Below, one piece after another: positions 43,525 through 55,707 of a stretch of DNA of 64,000 nucleotides. The translations under genes were made by a program, and so were the position numbers. This DNA comes from Drosophila persimilis (taxonomy: Eukaryota > Arthropoda > Insecta > Diptera > Drosophilidae): assembly GCF_003286085.1 (NCBI RefSeq), contig NW_020825447.1, positions 62,001 through 126,000 of the forward strand, given 5' to 3'. Each line of letters starts with the position of its first letter. Positions within the stretch are counted from its first letter, which is position 1. The notes under the pieces were generated by a model. It saw only the letters and a list, made by a program, of their open reading frames with translations. It was not told the DNA's origin and searched no databases.

Positions 43525-44973
43525 ATGGTGAACGTTTTAAGCAGTCTACTTGTCTGCGGACAGGTACTTGTCAGTGCCGCACAACTGAAAGACGGAGATG
43601 TCCTGCAAGACTACCAGCGTTTAAAAAGGCTCCGCCCGCTAGGAGTCAAGTTTGCCGAACACTTCCGTAATGCATCGCTCCCGGACTTGGATCTATTCCA
43701 CCCCCGAATACCCAGTCAGAGGATCTGTTGTGTTTCGCGGACATAGCGCAGTTTATGCAGGCGCTCACTGCTGGAAAATTATGGGCCCTTAAGAGTAAGT
43801 AAATAATGAAAATTATATTCAAGTGAATGAGAACTGAAGTTGACGAATTTTGTGAGCAGTGATCGATGCTTGGGGCTCCATTCCCTCAGGAGTGCTGTCC
43901 GGCAATGCCTACCATCTGGGTAACTTTGATGAGTGTGTCAAGATCAGCGAGGAGATCACCAGTAGTCACAGCATACATGGAAAGTACTGTTTTCTAATCG
44001 TGCCCGCCGTATCCATTTCGATCAAGATCGCATCTTGCTTTCCGGCTTCCTGCTCTGCGGCACATATGGATACGTTTCTGGAGCAGTTAATGCAGAATTT
44101 GTTGAGCTCAAGCAGCACAAATATAAAATTCAGCGAGGCCAGCTGTCAGACAAGTGAATCGAAACCTTGGGATGGAATGACCATTTTCACATTGTAAGTT
44201 AGACCGTATCATAATCAAATTCTGTGACTCATACTATGGATTGCAGTGTACTTCTTGCCTGATGGGTACTATCGTGGGTCTATGCACGCTCTACTACTTC
44301 TTTCTGTGCCAGGATCAGAGTGAGTAACGGAGAGAACGGAATGATTTACAAAATGATTTAACTCGTATTTTGCCTACCAGGTAGTATCCCTGTGACTGTG
44401 AAGATTTGCTCGGCACGGTCAAGTTCCCGTGCCATCTTCCGCATTGTCGACAGCAAATCGAATCCGAACGTGATCAGTTGTCTTGATGGAATCCGCTGCA
44501 TGTCCCTGTTCTGGGTGGTTCTTGGACATGGAGTCGGATTTTCTGCAGGCAATCCGAATATAAATACCCTACGCACAGTGTTGGTCAGTCCACTAGTCAT
44601 TTTATTATTCATCATTTTGTATGGCGTTTGTAATTTTCTAGTGGCTTGAAGAACCATTTTCCAACTTTATTTTGTACGCATATTTCTCGGTGGATTCATT
44701 TTTTTCATTGGTGGTCTGCTAGTTGCAATGGTTGTCCTTCGATCAATGGAGAAGTAAGTATTCGAACTATTTTAAGTCCACCAACACTCATAGCCAACAT
44801 TCTAACAGATCCAAGGGAAAGCTGAATGTGCCAATAATGTATCTTCACCGCTTCATACGTATTACCCCTATCTTGGCAGTGGCCATTCTTGTCTACGTGA
44901 ATCTGATTACTATTGTCGCCGACGGACCGCTCGGCTATATAAAGTACCGTGACAAAGAAGCCTGTGAAAAGGG
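43525..44973 (+). pseudogene. nrf-6-type acyltransferase, unit 2 (exons 1-6, truncated)
   Basis: Exon 1 43525-43794 encodes a signal peptide (MVNVLSSLLVCGQVLVSAAQ) and the start of the extracellular NRF domain. One base is gained or lost near 43722 (PSQ/EDLLCFADIAQ). Exon 2 43860-44193 (MIDAWGSIPSGVLSGNAYHLGNFDEC..GKYCF..CFPASCSAAHMD..SCQTSE) has the conserved cysteines of that domain. Exon 3 44247-44319 has a one-base deletion (CTTCTTGCCTG). Exon 4 44381-44583 carries HGVGF. Exon 5 44642-44753 lost one T of an eight-T run. Exon 6 44809-44973 ends EACEKG, cut by the gag element. Splice sites are intact, so transcripts could still splice. Confidence 0.82.
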
Positions 44974-46355
44974 CTGTACGAACAGCAGCGTCCAGAACCA
45001 GCCCTCTGCTGTTGTTGGTGCTGGTCCAGCCCCAGGTGTTGTGGCTGTTTATCATTTGTCCTTTCCAGTACCAGTTTTTTTGGAAGCGAATGAGATGCGC
45101 CTCCGCTGGATTTGGGTTCTTTTTACCATTCAGACTTATTTGCGGCGGGTAGTGAGGCAGCAGCGGTCGCTGCTGCTGTCCCTGGACCTGGGTTCCCCGT
45201 TTTGTTCCTGGCTACGCTGGAGCTGTTGCTGTTCCTGTTTCTGATGCTGTTGCTGCTGCTGCCATTGGTGTTGTCGCTGCTGTTGGGGATGCCGTTGGGG
45301 CTTCTCCCAATAGTTGTGCCTCTGTGGCCTCTGCTGCTGTTGTTGTTGCTGCCGTATCGGTCGTTGCTGTGGCTGCTGTCGAGTGACTGGTCGCTGCTGT
45401 GGTGGTTGCCTCCATTGACTTGGCTGCTTTTGTGTCTGCTGCTGCTTCTGGCGTGTCCGCCTCGACTCTTGCATTGCGGCTCGATGCTCCAGGACCCTAC
45501 CCCTTGCCACCTTGTAGGCTTGGCAGCCCTTGTATGCACTTATGTGGGAGCCTTGGCAGTTTTCACACCTTGCAGGTGTATTTTTTGGCTTTGGGGATGC
45601 CGTAGAGGGGTGACTTTTCGCGCACCTCATACCAACAAAGGCTCGTCTGCAGTAGGCGCGCGTGTGGCCAAATGCCTGGCATCGGTGGCACTGGACCGGG
45701 AGCTTCGTCTTGGCCAGCCTTTTCACCGACACCAGGTGGCTGCCCAGCCGCTTAAGGGCCAGCACCCCCAGCTCCCCTCGATCTGCTTGAGGGGCAATCT
45801 CCGCCTCAAACAGATTATAGTTTGGCTGTTTCTCGTATCTGCTGGGCAGGACTCTACTGAAGGTCACAATGCATCCCGCCTCAAGAATAGCTTTGTTCAG
45901 CCAGGCCGTCGGGGTAGTGCAGTGGAGACCCCGGACGGCGATGCGGAGCCCTCTATCGTCCTTACTCTGATGAGTATAGAGGCCCTCCTCCTCATCTCCC
46001 AGGAGCTCCACTATTGCATCCCGGGTGGCCCTATTCCGTGCCTGTATTTTTAGGCCCTCCCTGCCTACTACCCTGGTGCTGAACCATCCCACCCTTTGAT
46101 CTTTTTGCAGTTTCTCCAGGACCGGCATGATCGCCGGAATCGCTGGTAGCACTACCGGAATGTGTGCAGTACGCTGGGGGGCAGCACCATTGGCGGTGGA
46201 CAGGGTGGTGGCACGGGGAGGGGCATGTGGGGGGGTGACTGAGGCTGGCGGTTGTATTGGCGAAGTTGCTGCAGGGGTCGTTGCTGTTGTTGTATCTGTT
46301 TAACTGTCTGGCTTGTGTGCTCTTGCAGTTGCTGCTGTTGCTGCTGGCTTCTTTT
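44974..46355 (-). pseudogene. Jockey-clade gag, unit 2 (most complete copy)
   Basis: One uninterrupted frame, 46152-45136 (338 codons). It contains PAIPAIMPVLEKLQKDQRV, the RNA-binding core, zinc knuckles CHRCQAFGHTRAYC / CAKSH / CENCQGSHISAYKGC and the Q-rich tail. The ORF1 N-terminus is cut off by the DINE at 46356. The second knuckle lacks its last cysteine (SPKP where related proteins have CPKP). No ORF2 follows: the element ends at host exon 6, making this a gag-only fragment. Confidence 0.8.
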
Positions 46356-47541
46356 TATACCCGATACTCAAAATGAGTATTGGGGTATATTAGATTTGTG
46401 GTAAAACTGGATGTGTGTAACGTCCAGAAGGAATCGTTTCCGACCCCATAAAGTATATATATTCTTGATTAGCATCAATAGCCGAGTCGATTGAGCCATG
46501 TCTGTCTCTCCGTCCGTCCGTCTGTCCGTCTGTCCATCCGTCCGTCCACACTCCTAAGATATCGGACCGAGACGAGTTTGTTTCAAAATTTCGGCACACT
46601 CCCTTCCGCCCCCGCAAAGGACGAAAATCTGGGGATATTCACAAATCTCAGAGACTATTAACGCTAGAGTAACCAAATTTGGTATACGCACTCCTGTTAG
46701 ATCTCGCTATCAAACGAATATCTCAAAATTTCGCCTCACCCCCTTCCTCCCCCCAAAGGACGAAAATCTGTGGCATCTACATTTTTAAAGATACGATAAA
46801 ACCAAAAACGCAGAATCGTAGAGGATGTTTATATGTTCTTGAATGTAAAATCTCAACCAGATCGTATAATTATTATAGCCAGAATCAAGAAAACAATTTC
46901 ATTCTTTCTCGCTCTGTCTCTCTCTCTAACACACGACTTCATGGTCGGTTTTGCCAATCGCAAAATATGAGTTCAAGGATCTCAGAACCTATAAGAGCCA
47001 GAGCCACCAAATTTGGTATCCACACTCCTGTGATATCGGACCTTGACCGTTTCGTGTCCAAATTTCAGCACACCCCCTTCCGCCCCCGCAAAGGACGAAA
47101 ATCCACAAATCTCAGAGACTATTATCGCTAGAGTAACCAAATTGGTATCCGCACTTCCGTTAGATCTCACTATAAAACGTATATCTCAGAATTTCGCCCC
47201 ACCCCCTTCCGCCATCACAAAGGACGAAAATCTGTTGCATTCACAATATTGCACATTCGAGAAAACTAAAAACGCATAATCATAGATAATGACCATATCT
47301 ATCAGATTGCTGAGTCTGGATCAGATCAGATCATTTTTGTAGCCAGAAGCAAGAATTCAATTTGCGGTGGCTACGCAGCGCCCGACGTCACGCTCAGACT
47401 GATTTTCTGTCTCTCTCGCACGCACTCTTTGTCGTGTCGTTTAATATTAGCGGCGTCTGCCGGAGGAGAGCCATACTGACTTAGTATCGGGTATAACTGT
47501 AGAGTTGCGGTGTCCTCAGCAACTCACAACGTTCCCCCTCG
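46356..47541 (+). mobile_element. DINE-1-like Helentron, long form, unit 2/3 junction
   Basis: Same length, ends and mixed flanks as the copy at 40205; near-identical sequence (one seen change, AAGAAATC/AAGAATTC). Confidence 0.9.
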
Positions 47542-49132
47542 TTTTGTGTGTTATCGGCGCGGTATTTTACTAATTGCGGTATTTTCCTAATTGGCGTGGT
47601 ATATTTTGGGTCATTAATAGCGTTGCCACTTGTCAGGTATTGGGGAATGGGTGATAGTTGGGAAAGAAGAAGAAAGAAAGGTAAATATGCTAAAATAAAT
47701 AACTAAAAGTAATTTAATTACATTACAGCTAAGGACAATCTATCTACAATTACTACAAATAAGGACTACAAAACTACAGAGATATATACAAGGTAAAACA
47801 AACAATAATTACAATACATTTTCACAAGAATAAACATACTTAAATATCATTTATTTTTAACAGAAGGACATATACAACGAAGCACCGGCCGGCATGGCCA
47901 ACGCAATGCAGAACATTGCGCCGCATACCGGCCGGCTCCTTTGTCCCCCTGTGCAGGATTAGTGACACCACCTGAAATCTTTAGTGGAAATGGCTGGACT
48001 TGGAGATGGCGTGCATTGTGGGCATAGGTGTTCATTGACGAGCGGCTCTGGTCCGGCCGCCCACGCTGCATCTGTCGTTGGTTGGTGTTGGCTGCTGCAC
48101 TCGAGTGGCACTGGTCAGGCCACCCAACTGCATTGTCGTTGTGTTGGCATTGGCATCGTGTGAATGATGCCAACGAATCATGTCATTGGCCGCATCCGAG
48201 TGGCTGCTGGTCCGGCCACCAGGATGCGTTGTCGATTTGGTTGATTGGCCGCATCCAAGTGGCTCTGGTCCGGCCACCAGGATACGTTGTCGATTTAATT
48301 GTTGGCCGCATCCGAGTGGCTGCTGGTCCGGCCACCCAGGATGCGTTGTCAGGTGTATTGGCCTGGCCTCCTCGGCCACGTTCGTCGTCGGTTTTAATTG
48401 CGATTTTTGAGTGACTGCTGGTCCGGCCACCCAGATGAGGAGGTGTTCATTTTGGCGTGTGATTTAATTTGTGTTTATTTGCAGGTACTTGTCGGCGTTT
48501 GGATGTTATTTGTGGCGACCCTTGTCTGATTTGTGTTGGCGTAAAACAGCTGGTGAGTATTTTGTGTGTTTTTATCGGCAGCCTCTCTCCTGGTTCTTCT
48601 TCCTTTGCAGGATTTGCTGGCGTCCGGCGGCTCAACACCGGGGCATCCCGCCCTCACATAATGGCATGAGAGACGGGTGTGACCCACTGTGCTCAGTTTC
48701 AGTGGCTGCCTCTGGACCTGTGCGATGGAATAGCAATAGTATCAGCGGAGGAAACCTCCATGTTTCATCCATCAGGCAGCAAATGGTTGTTGCTTACGAC
48801 GAGTCGGCTTCTGGAAGTGCAGCTCTGTCTGTTAATTGGTTATTTGGTTTGTTATTTGGTCGTTTTCTTGTTTTTGTACATTGTCGTTATATTGTATTAT
48901 TAATTTGCATTTATTTCAGATGGCTGTGGCATGGATTCATCGTCAGATATTGTGATTATACTTGGGCAATAATCAGGTATGACCAGCCTTTGTACTGCCA
49001 GTGGTTGGCCTCTCAATTGTTTTATAGCGCTATCTTTTATTAGTTCGCCTTTTGCATATCGTCTTTTCAGCATATTTATTACAGTTTCGCAGTATCTGCT
49101 GACTGGTTTCATTGCCCTTTCTTGTTGTTGTT
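47542..49132. other. Unit 3: repeated region of unknown origin
   Basis: Nearly identical to 41391-42981. Confidence 0.6.
48900..49112 (-). CDS. Unknown 70-codon frame, SIM-like motif, unit 3
   Basis: Identical translation to the unit 2 frame. Confidence 0.35.
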   Translation of the reverse strand: MKPVSRYCETVINMLKRRYAKGELIKDSAIKQLRGQPLAVQRLVIPDYCPSIITISDDESMPQPSEINAN

Positions 49133-49175
49133 GTAGAGTTGCGGTGTCCGCAGCAACTCACAACGTTCCCCCTCG
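49133..49175 (+). mobile_element. Isolated DINE 3' terminus, unit 3
   Basis: Same as unit 2. Confidence 0.8.
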
Positions 49176-49587
49176 TTTTAAATTTGGTTGTTGCGGGGAG
49201 GCGGAATCTCTTCACGAACTCTCGCCATTTTGCTGCTACTTGTCATGAGAATTGGAAAAAACATTGAAACAAAGAAAGGATCTGCCACCACTAATGGTAA
49301 TAATTACACCCCGGCTATCATCTTTTCACGCAATGATCAGAATTATAGAACAAATTGTCTACATCCATCTTTAGCTAAACTTTTGTTTTCTTCGTTTTTT
49401 TTCTTACTCACTCATATTAAAACCAAATTTAATTCATCAAAAGTCAATAAGTAAAACGATTACCTGGGAAAGATTATAAATAAATGATCTTCTGACTACT
49501 TAGAATTAAGACGGGTTGCTTCTTATCGGTGATGTTCGACTGAATTAAGCATTTTGGCTGATATACTCGACTCGAGACCTGACACAC

Positions 49588-49631
49588 TGATAATGTTATC
49601 ACCAGATTTCCCTCAAAACATTCCTATAAAA
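49588..49631 (+). promoter_or_regulatory. nrf-6-type promoter, unit 3
   Basis: GATA pair and TATAAAA as in unit 2, 45 bp before the ATG at 49676. Confidence 0.5.
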
Positions 49632-49675
49632 TCACAGTCAAAAGGTGCAATGCCTTCAAACGAAAAAGTAATAGC

Positions 49676-51124
49676 ATGGTGAACGTTTTAAGCAGTCTAC
49701 TTGTCTGCGGACAGGTACTTGTCAGTGCCGCACAACTGAAAGACGGAGATGTCCTGCAAGACTACCAGCGTTTAAAAAGGCTCCGCCCGCTAGGAGTCAA
49801 GTTTGCCGAACACTTCCGTAATGCATCGCTCCCGGACTTGGATCTATTCCACCCCCGAATACCCAGTCAGAGGATCTGTTGTGTTTCGCGGACATAGCGC
49901 AGTTTATGCAGGCGCTCACTGCTGGAAAATTATGGGCCCTTAAGAGTAAGTAAATAATGAAAATTATATTCAAGTGAATGAGAACTGAAGTTGACGAATT
50001 TTGTGAGCAGTGATCGATGCTTGGGGCTCCATTCCCTCAGGAGTGCTGTCCGGCAATGCCTACCATCTGGGTAACTTTGATGAGTGTGTCAAGATCAGCG
50101 AGGAGATCACCAGTAGTCACAGCATACATGGAAAGTACTGTTTTCTAATCGTGCCCGCCGTATCCATTTCGATCAAGATCGCATCTTGCTTTCCGGCTTC
50201 CTGCTCTGCGGCACATATGGATACGTTTCTGGAGCAGTTAATGCAGAATTTGTTGAGCTCAAGCAGCACAAATATAAAATTCAGCGAGGCCAGCTGTCAG
50301 ACAAGTGAATCGAAACCTTGGGATGGAATGACCATTTTCACAGTGTAAGTTAGACCGTATCATAATCAAATTCTGTGACTCATACTATGGATTGCAGTGT
50401 ACTTCTTGCCTGATGGGTACTATCGTGGGTCTATGCACGCTCTACTACTTCTTTCTGTGCCAGGATCAGAGTGAGTAACGGAGAGAACGGAATGATTTAC
50501 AAAATGATTTAACTCGTATTTTGCCTACCAGGTAGTATCCCTGTGACTGTGAAGATTTGCTCGGCACGGTCAAGTTCCCGTGCCATCTTCCGCATTGTCG
50601 ACAGCAAATCGAATCCGAACGTGATCAGTTGTCTTGATGGAATCCGCTGCATGTCCCTGTTCTGGGTGGTTCTTGGACATGGAGTCGGATTTTCTGCAGG
50701 CAATCCGAATATAAATACCCTACGCACAGTGTTGGTCAGTCCACTAGTCATTTTATTATTCATCATTTTGTATGGCGTTTGTAATTTTCTAGTGGCTTGA
50801 AGAACCATTTTCCAACTTTATTTTGTACGCATATTTCTCGGTGGATTCATTTTTTTCATTGGTGGTCTGCTAGTTGCAATGGTTGTCCTTCGATCAATGG
50901 AGAAGTAAGTATTCGAACTATTTTAAGTCCACCAACACTCATAGCCAACATTCTAACAGATCCAAGGGAAAGCTGAATGTGCCAATAATGTATCTTCACC
51001 GCTTCATACGTATTACCCCTATCTTGGCAGTGGCCATTCTTGTCTACGTGAATCTGATTACTATTGTCGCCGACGGACCGCTCGGCTATATAAAGTACCG
51101 TGACAAAGAAGCCTGTGAAAAGGG
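49676..51124 (+). pseudogene. nrf-6-type acyltransferase, unit 3 (exons 1-6, truncated)
   Basis: Exons at 49676-49945, 50011-50344, 50398-50470, 50532-50734, 50793-50904 and 50960-51124. It has the same exon 1, exon 3 and exon 5 frameshifts as unit 2 and the same truncation after EACEKG. Exon 2 ends TIFTV as in units 1 and 4, not TIFTL as in unit 2. It is therefore a copy of the same already-broken gene. Confidence 0.82.
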
Positions 51125-52387
51125 CTGTACGAACAGCAGCGTCCAGAACCAGCCCTCTGCTGTTGTTGGTGCTGGTCCAGCCCCAGGTGTTGTGGCTGTT
51201 TATCATTTGTCCTTTCCAGTACCAGTTTTTTTGGAAGCGAATGAGATGCGCCTCCGCTGGATTTGGGTTCTTTTTACCATTCAGACTTATTTGCGGCGGG
51301 TAGTGAGGCAGCAGCGGTCGCTGCTGCTGTCCCTGGACCTGGGTTCCCCGTTTTGTTCCTGGCTACGCTGGAGCTGTTGCTGTTCCTGTTTCTGATGCTG
51401 TTGCTGCTGCTGCCATTGGTGTTGTCGCTGCTGTTGGGGATGCCGTTGGGGCTTCTCCCAATAGTTGTGCCTCTGTGGCCTCTGCTGCTGTTGTTGTTGC
51501 TGCCGTATCGGTCGTTGCTGTGGCTGCTGTCGAGTGACTGGTCGCTGCTGTGGTGGTTGCCTCCATTGACTTGGCTGCTTTTGTGTCTGCTGCTGCTTCT
51601 GGCGTGTCCGCCTCGACTCTTGCATTGCGGCTCGATGCTCCAGGACCCTACCCCTTGCCACCTTGTAGGCTTGGCAGCCCTTGTATGCACTTATGTGGGA
51701 GCCTTGGCAGTTTTCACACCTTGCAGGTGTATTTTTTGGCTTTGGGGATGCCGTAGAGGGGTGACTTTTCGCGCACCTCATACCAACAAAGGCTCGTCTG
51801 CAGTAGGCGCGCGTGTGGCCAAATGCCTGGCATCGGTGGCACTGGACCGGGAGCTTCGTCTTGGCCAGCCTTTTCACCGACACCAGGTGGCTGCCCAGCC
51901 GCTTAAGGGCCAGCACCCCCAGCTCCCCTCGATCTGCTTGAGGGGCAATCTCCGCCTCAAACAGATTATAGTTTGGCTGTTTCTCGTATCTGCTGGGCAG
52001 GACTCTACTGAAGGCCCTCCTCCTCATCTCCCAGGAGCTCCACTATTGCATCCCGGGTGGCCCTATTCCGTGCCTGTATTTTTAGGCCCTCCCTGCCTAC
52101 TACCCTGGTGCTGAACCATCCCACCCTTTGATCTTTTTGCAGTTTCTCCAGGACCGGCATGATCGCCGGAATCGCTGGTAGCACTACCGGAATGTGTGCA
52201 GTACGCTGGGGGGCAGCACCATTGGCTGTGGACAGGGTGGTGGCACGGGGAGGGGCATGTGGGGGGGTGACTGAGGCTGGCGGTTGTATTGGCGAAGTTG
52301 CTGCAGGGGTCGTTGCTGTTGTTGTATCTGTTTAACTGTCTGGCTTGTGTGCTCTTGCAGTTGCTGCTGTTGCTGCTGGCTTCTTTT
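51125..52387 (-). pseudogene. Jockey-clade gag, unit 3 (119-bp deletion)
   Basis: As unit 2, but 119 bp are missing near 52015 (ACTGAAGG joined to CCCTCC). This removes the GLYTHQSKDDRGLRIAVRGLH region and shifts the frame. The remaining frame, 52027-51287, keeps the knuckles and Q tail. An AGG microhomology lies at the junction. Confidence 0.8.
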
Positions 52388-53573
52388 TATACCCGATACT
52401 CAAAATGAGTATTGGGGTATATTAGATTTGTGGTAAAACTGGATGTGTGTAACGTCCAGAAGGAATCGTTTCCGACCCCATAAAGTATATATATTCTTGA
52501 TTAGCATCAATAGCCGAGTCGATTGAGCCATGTCTGTCTCTCCGTCCGTCCGTCTGTCCGTCTGTCCATCCGTCCGTCCACACTCCTAAGATATCGGACC
52601 GAGACGAGTTTGTTTCAAAATTTCGGCACACTCCCTTCCGCCCCCGCAAAGGACGAAAATCTGGGGATATTCACAAATCTCAGAGACTATTAACGCTAGA
52701 GTAACCAAATTTGGTATACGCACTCCTGTTAGATCTCGCTATCAAACGAATATCTCAAAATTTCGCCTCACCCCCTTCCTCCCCCCAAAGGACGAAAATC
52801 TGTGGCATCTACATTTTTAAAGATACGATAAAACCAAAAACGCAGAATCGTAGAGGATGTTTATATGTTCTTGAATGTAAAATCTCAACCAGATCGTATA
52901 ATTATTATAGCCAGAATCAAGAAAACAATTTCATTCTTTCTCGCTCTGTCTCTCTCTCTAACACACGACTTCATGGTCGGTTTTGCCAATCGCAAAATAT
53001 GAGTTCAAGGATCTCAGAACCTATAAGAGCCAGAGCCACCAAATTTGGTATCCACACTCCTGTGATATCGGACCTTGACCGTTTCGTGTCCAAATTTCAG
53101 CACACCCCCTTCCGCCCCCGCAAAGGACGAAAATCCACAAATCTCAGAGACTATTATCGCTAGAGTAACCAAATTGGTATCCGCACTTCCGTTAGATCTC
53201 ACTATAAAACGTATATCTCAGAATTTCGCCCCACCCCCTTCCGCCATCACAAAGGACGAAAATCTGTTGCATTCACAATATTGCACATTCGAGAAAACTA
53301 AAAACGCATAATCATAGATAATGACCATATCTATCAGATTGCTGAGTCTGGATCAGATCAGATCATTTTTGTAGCCAGAAGCAAGAAATCAATTTGCGGT
53401 GGCTACGCAGCGCCCGACGTCACGCTCAGACTGATTTTCTGTCTCTCTCGCACGCACTCTTTGTCGTGTCGTTTAATATTAGCGGCGTCTGCCGGAGGAG
53501 AGCCATACTGACTTAGTATCGGGTATAACTGTAGAGTTGCGGTGTCCTCAGCAACTCACAACGTTCCCCCTCG
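52388..53573 (+). mobile_element. DINE-1-like Helentron, long form, unit 3/4 junction
   Basis: Third near-identical copy of the 1186-bp element with gag on the left and GTGTGTTATCGG on the right. Confidence 0.9.
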
Positions 53574-55164
53574 TTTTGTGTGTTATCGGCGCGGTATTTT
53601 ACTAATTGCGGTATTTTCCTAATTGGCGTGGTATATTTTGGGTCATTAATAGCGTTGCCACTTGTCAGGTATTGGGGAATGGGTGATAGTTGGGAAAGAA
53701 GAAGAAAGAAAGGTAAATATGCTAAAATAAATAACTAAAAGTAATTTAATTACATTACAGCTAAGGACAATCTATCTACAATTACTACAAATAAGGACTA
53801 CAAAACTACAGAGATATATACAAGGTAAAACAAACAATAATTACAATACATTTTCACAAGAATAAACATACTTAAATATCATTTATTTTTAACAGAAGGA
53901 CATATACAACGAAGCACCGGCCGGCATGGCCAACGCAATGCAGAACATTGCGCCGCATACCGGCCGGCTCCTTTGTCCCCCTGTGCAGGATTAGTGACAC
54001 CACCTGAAATCTTTAGTGGAAATGGCTGGACTTGGAGATGGCGTGCATTGTGGGCATAGGTGTTCATTGACGAGCGGCTCTGGTCCGGCCGCCCACGCTG
54101 CATCTGTCGTTGGTTGGTGTTGGCTGCTGCACTCGAGTGGCACTGGTCAGGCCACCCAACTGCATTGTCGTTGTGTTGGCATTGGCATCGTGTGAATGAT
54201 GCCAACGAATCATGTCATTGGCCGCATCCGAGTGGCTGCTGGTCCGGCCACCAGGATGCGTTGTCGATTTGGTTGATTGGCCGCATCCAAGTGGCTCTGG
54301 TCCGGCCACCAGGATACGTTGTCGATTTAATTGTTGGCCGCATCCGAGTGGCTGCTGGTCCGGCCACCCAGGATGCGTTGTCAGGTGTATTGGCCTGGCC
54401 TCCTCGGCCACGTTCGTCGTCGGTTTTAATTGCGATTTTTGAGTGACTGCTGGTCCGGCCACCCAGATGAGGAGGTGTTCATTTTGGCGTGTGATTTAAT
54501 TTGTGTTTATTTGCAGGTACTTGTCGGCGTTTGGATGTTATTTGTGGCGACCCTTGTCTGATTTGTGTTGGCGTAAAACAGCTGGTGAGTATTTTGTGTG
54601 TTTTTATCGGCAGCCTCTCTCCTGGTTCTTCTTCCTTTGCAGGATTTGCTGGCGTCCGGCGGCTCAACACCGGGGCATCCCGCCCTCACATAATGGCATG
54701 AGAGACGGGTGTGACCCACTGTGCTCAGTTTCAGTGGCTGCCTCTGGACCTGTGCGATGGAATAGCAATAGTATCAGCGGAGGAAACCTCCATGTTTCAT
54801 CCATCAGGCAGCAAATGGTTGTTGCTTACGACGAGTCGGCTTCTGGAAGTGCAGCTCTGTCTGTTAATTGGTTATTTGGTTTGTTATTTGGTCGTTTTCT
54901 TGTTTTTGTACATTGTCGTTATATTGTATTATTAATTTGCATTTATTTCAGATGGCTGTGGCATGGATTCATCGTCAGATATTGTGATTATACTTGGGCA
55001 ATAATCAGGTATGACCAGCCTTTGTACTGCCAGTGGTTGGCCTCTCAATTGTTTTATAGCGCTATCTTTTATTAGTTCGCCTTTTGCATATCGTCTTTTC
55101 AGCATATTTATTACAGTTTCGCAGTATCTGCTGACTGGTTTCATTGCCCTTTCTTGTTGTTGTT
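53574..55164. other. Unit 4: repeated region of unknown origin
   Basis: Nearly identical to units 2 and 3. Confidence 0.6.
54932..55144 (-). CDS. Unknown 70-codon frame, SIM-like motif, unit 4
   Basis: Identical translation to units 2 and 3. Confidence 0.35.
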   Translation of the reverse strand: MKPVSRYCETVINMLKRRYAKGELIKDSAIKQLRGQPLAVQRLVIPDYCPSIITISDDESMPQPSEINAN

Positions 55165-55207
55165 GTAGAGTTGCGGTGTCCGCAGCAACTCACAACGTTC
55201 CCCCTCG
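55165..55207 (+). mobile_element. Isolated DINE 3' terminus, unit 4
   Basis: Same as unit 2. Confidence 0.8.
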
Positions 55208-55619
55208 TTTTAAATTTGGTTGTTGCGGGGAGGCGGAATCTCTTCACGAACTCTCGCCATTTTGCTGCTACTTGTCATGAGAATTGGAAAAAACATTGAA
55301 ACAAAGAAAGGATCTGCCACCACTAATGGTAATAATTACACCCCGGCTATCATCTTTTCACGCAATGATCAGAATTATAGAACAAATTGTCTACATCCAT
55401 CTTTAGCTAAACTTTTGTTTTCTTCGTTTTTTTTCTTACTCACTCATATTAAAACCAAATTTAATTCATCAAAAGTCAATAAGTAAAACGATTACCTGGG
55501 AAAGATTATAAATAAATGATCTTCTGACTACTTAGAATTAAGACGGGTTGCTTCTTATCGGTGATGTTCGACTGAATTAAGCATTTTGGCTGATATACTC
55601 GACTCGAGACCTGACACAC

Positions 55620-55663
55620 TGATAATGTTATCACCAGATTTCCCTCAAAACATTCCTATAAAA
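55620..55663 (+). promoter_or_regulatory. nrf-6-type promoter, unit 4
   Basis: GATA pair and TATAAAA as in unit 2, 45 bp before the ATG at 55708. Confidence 0.5.
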
Positions 55664-55707
55664 TCACAGTCAAAAGGTGCAATGCCTTCAAACGAAAAAG
55701 TAATAGC

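Noticed and set aside
39035-46053. Long plus-strand leucine- and valine-rich frames (up to 313 codons) opposite the gag copies
   Set aside because: They are the complement of CAG/CAA-rich gag sequence; CTG and TTG runs read as leucine. The minus-strand frame has zinc knuckles and family similarity.
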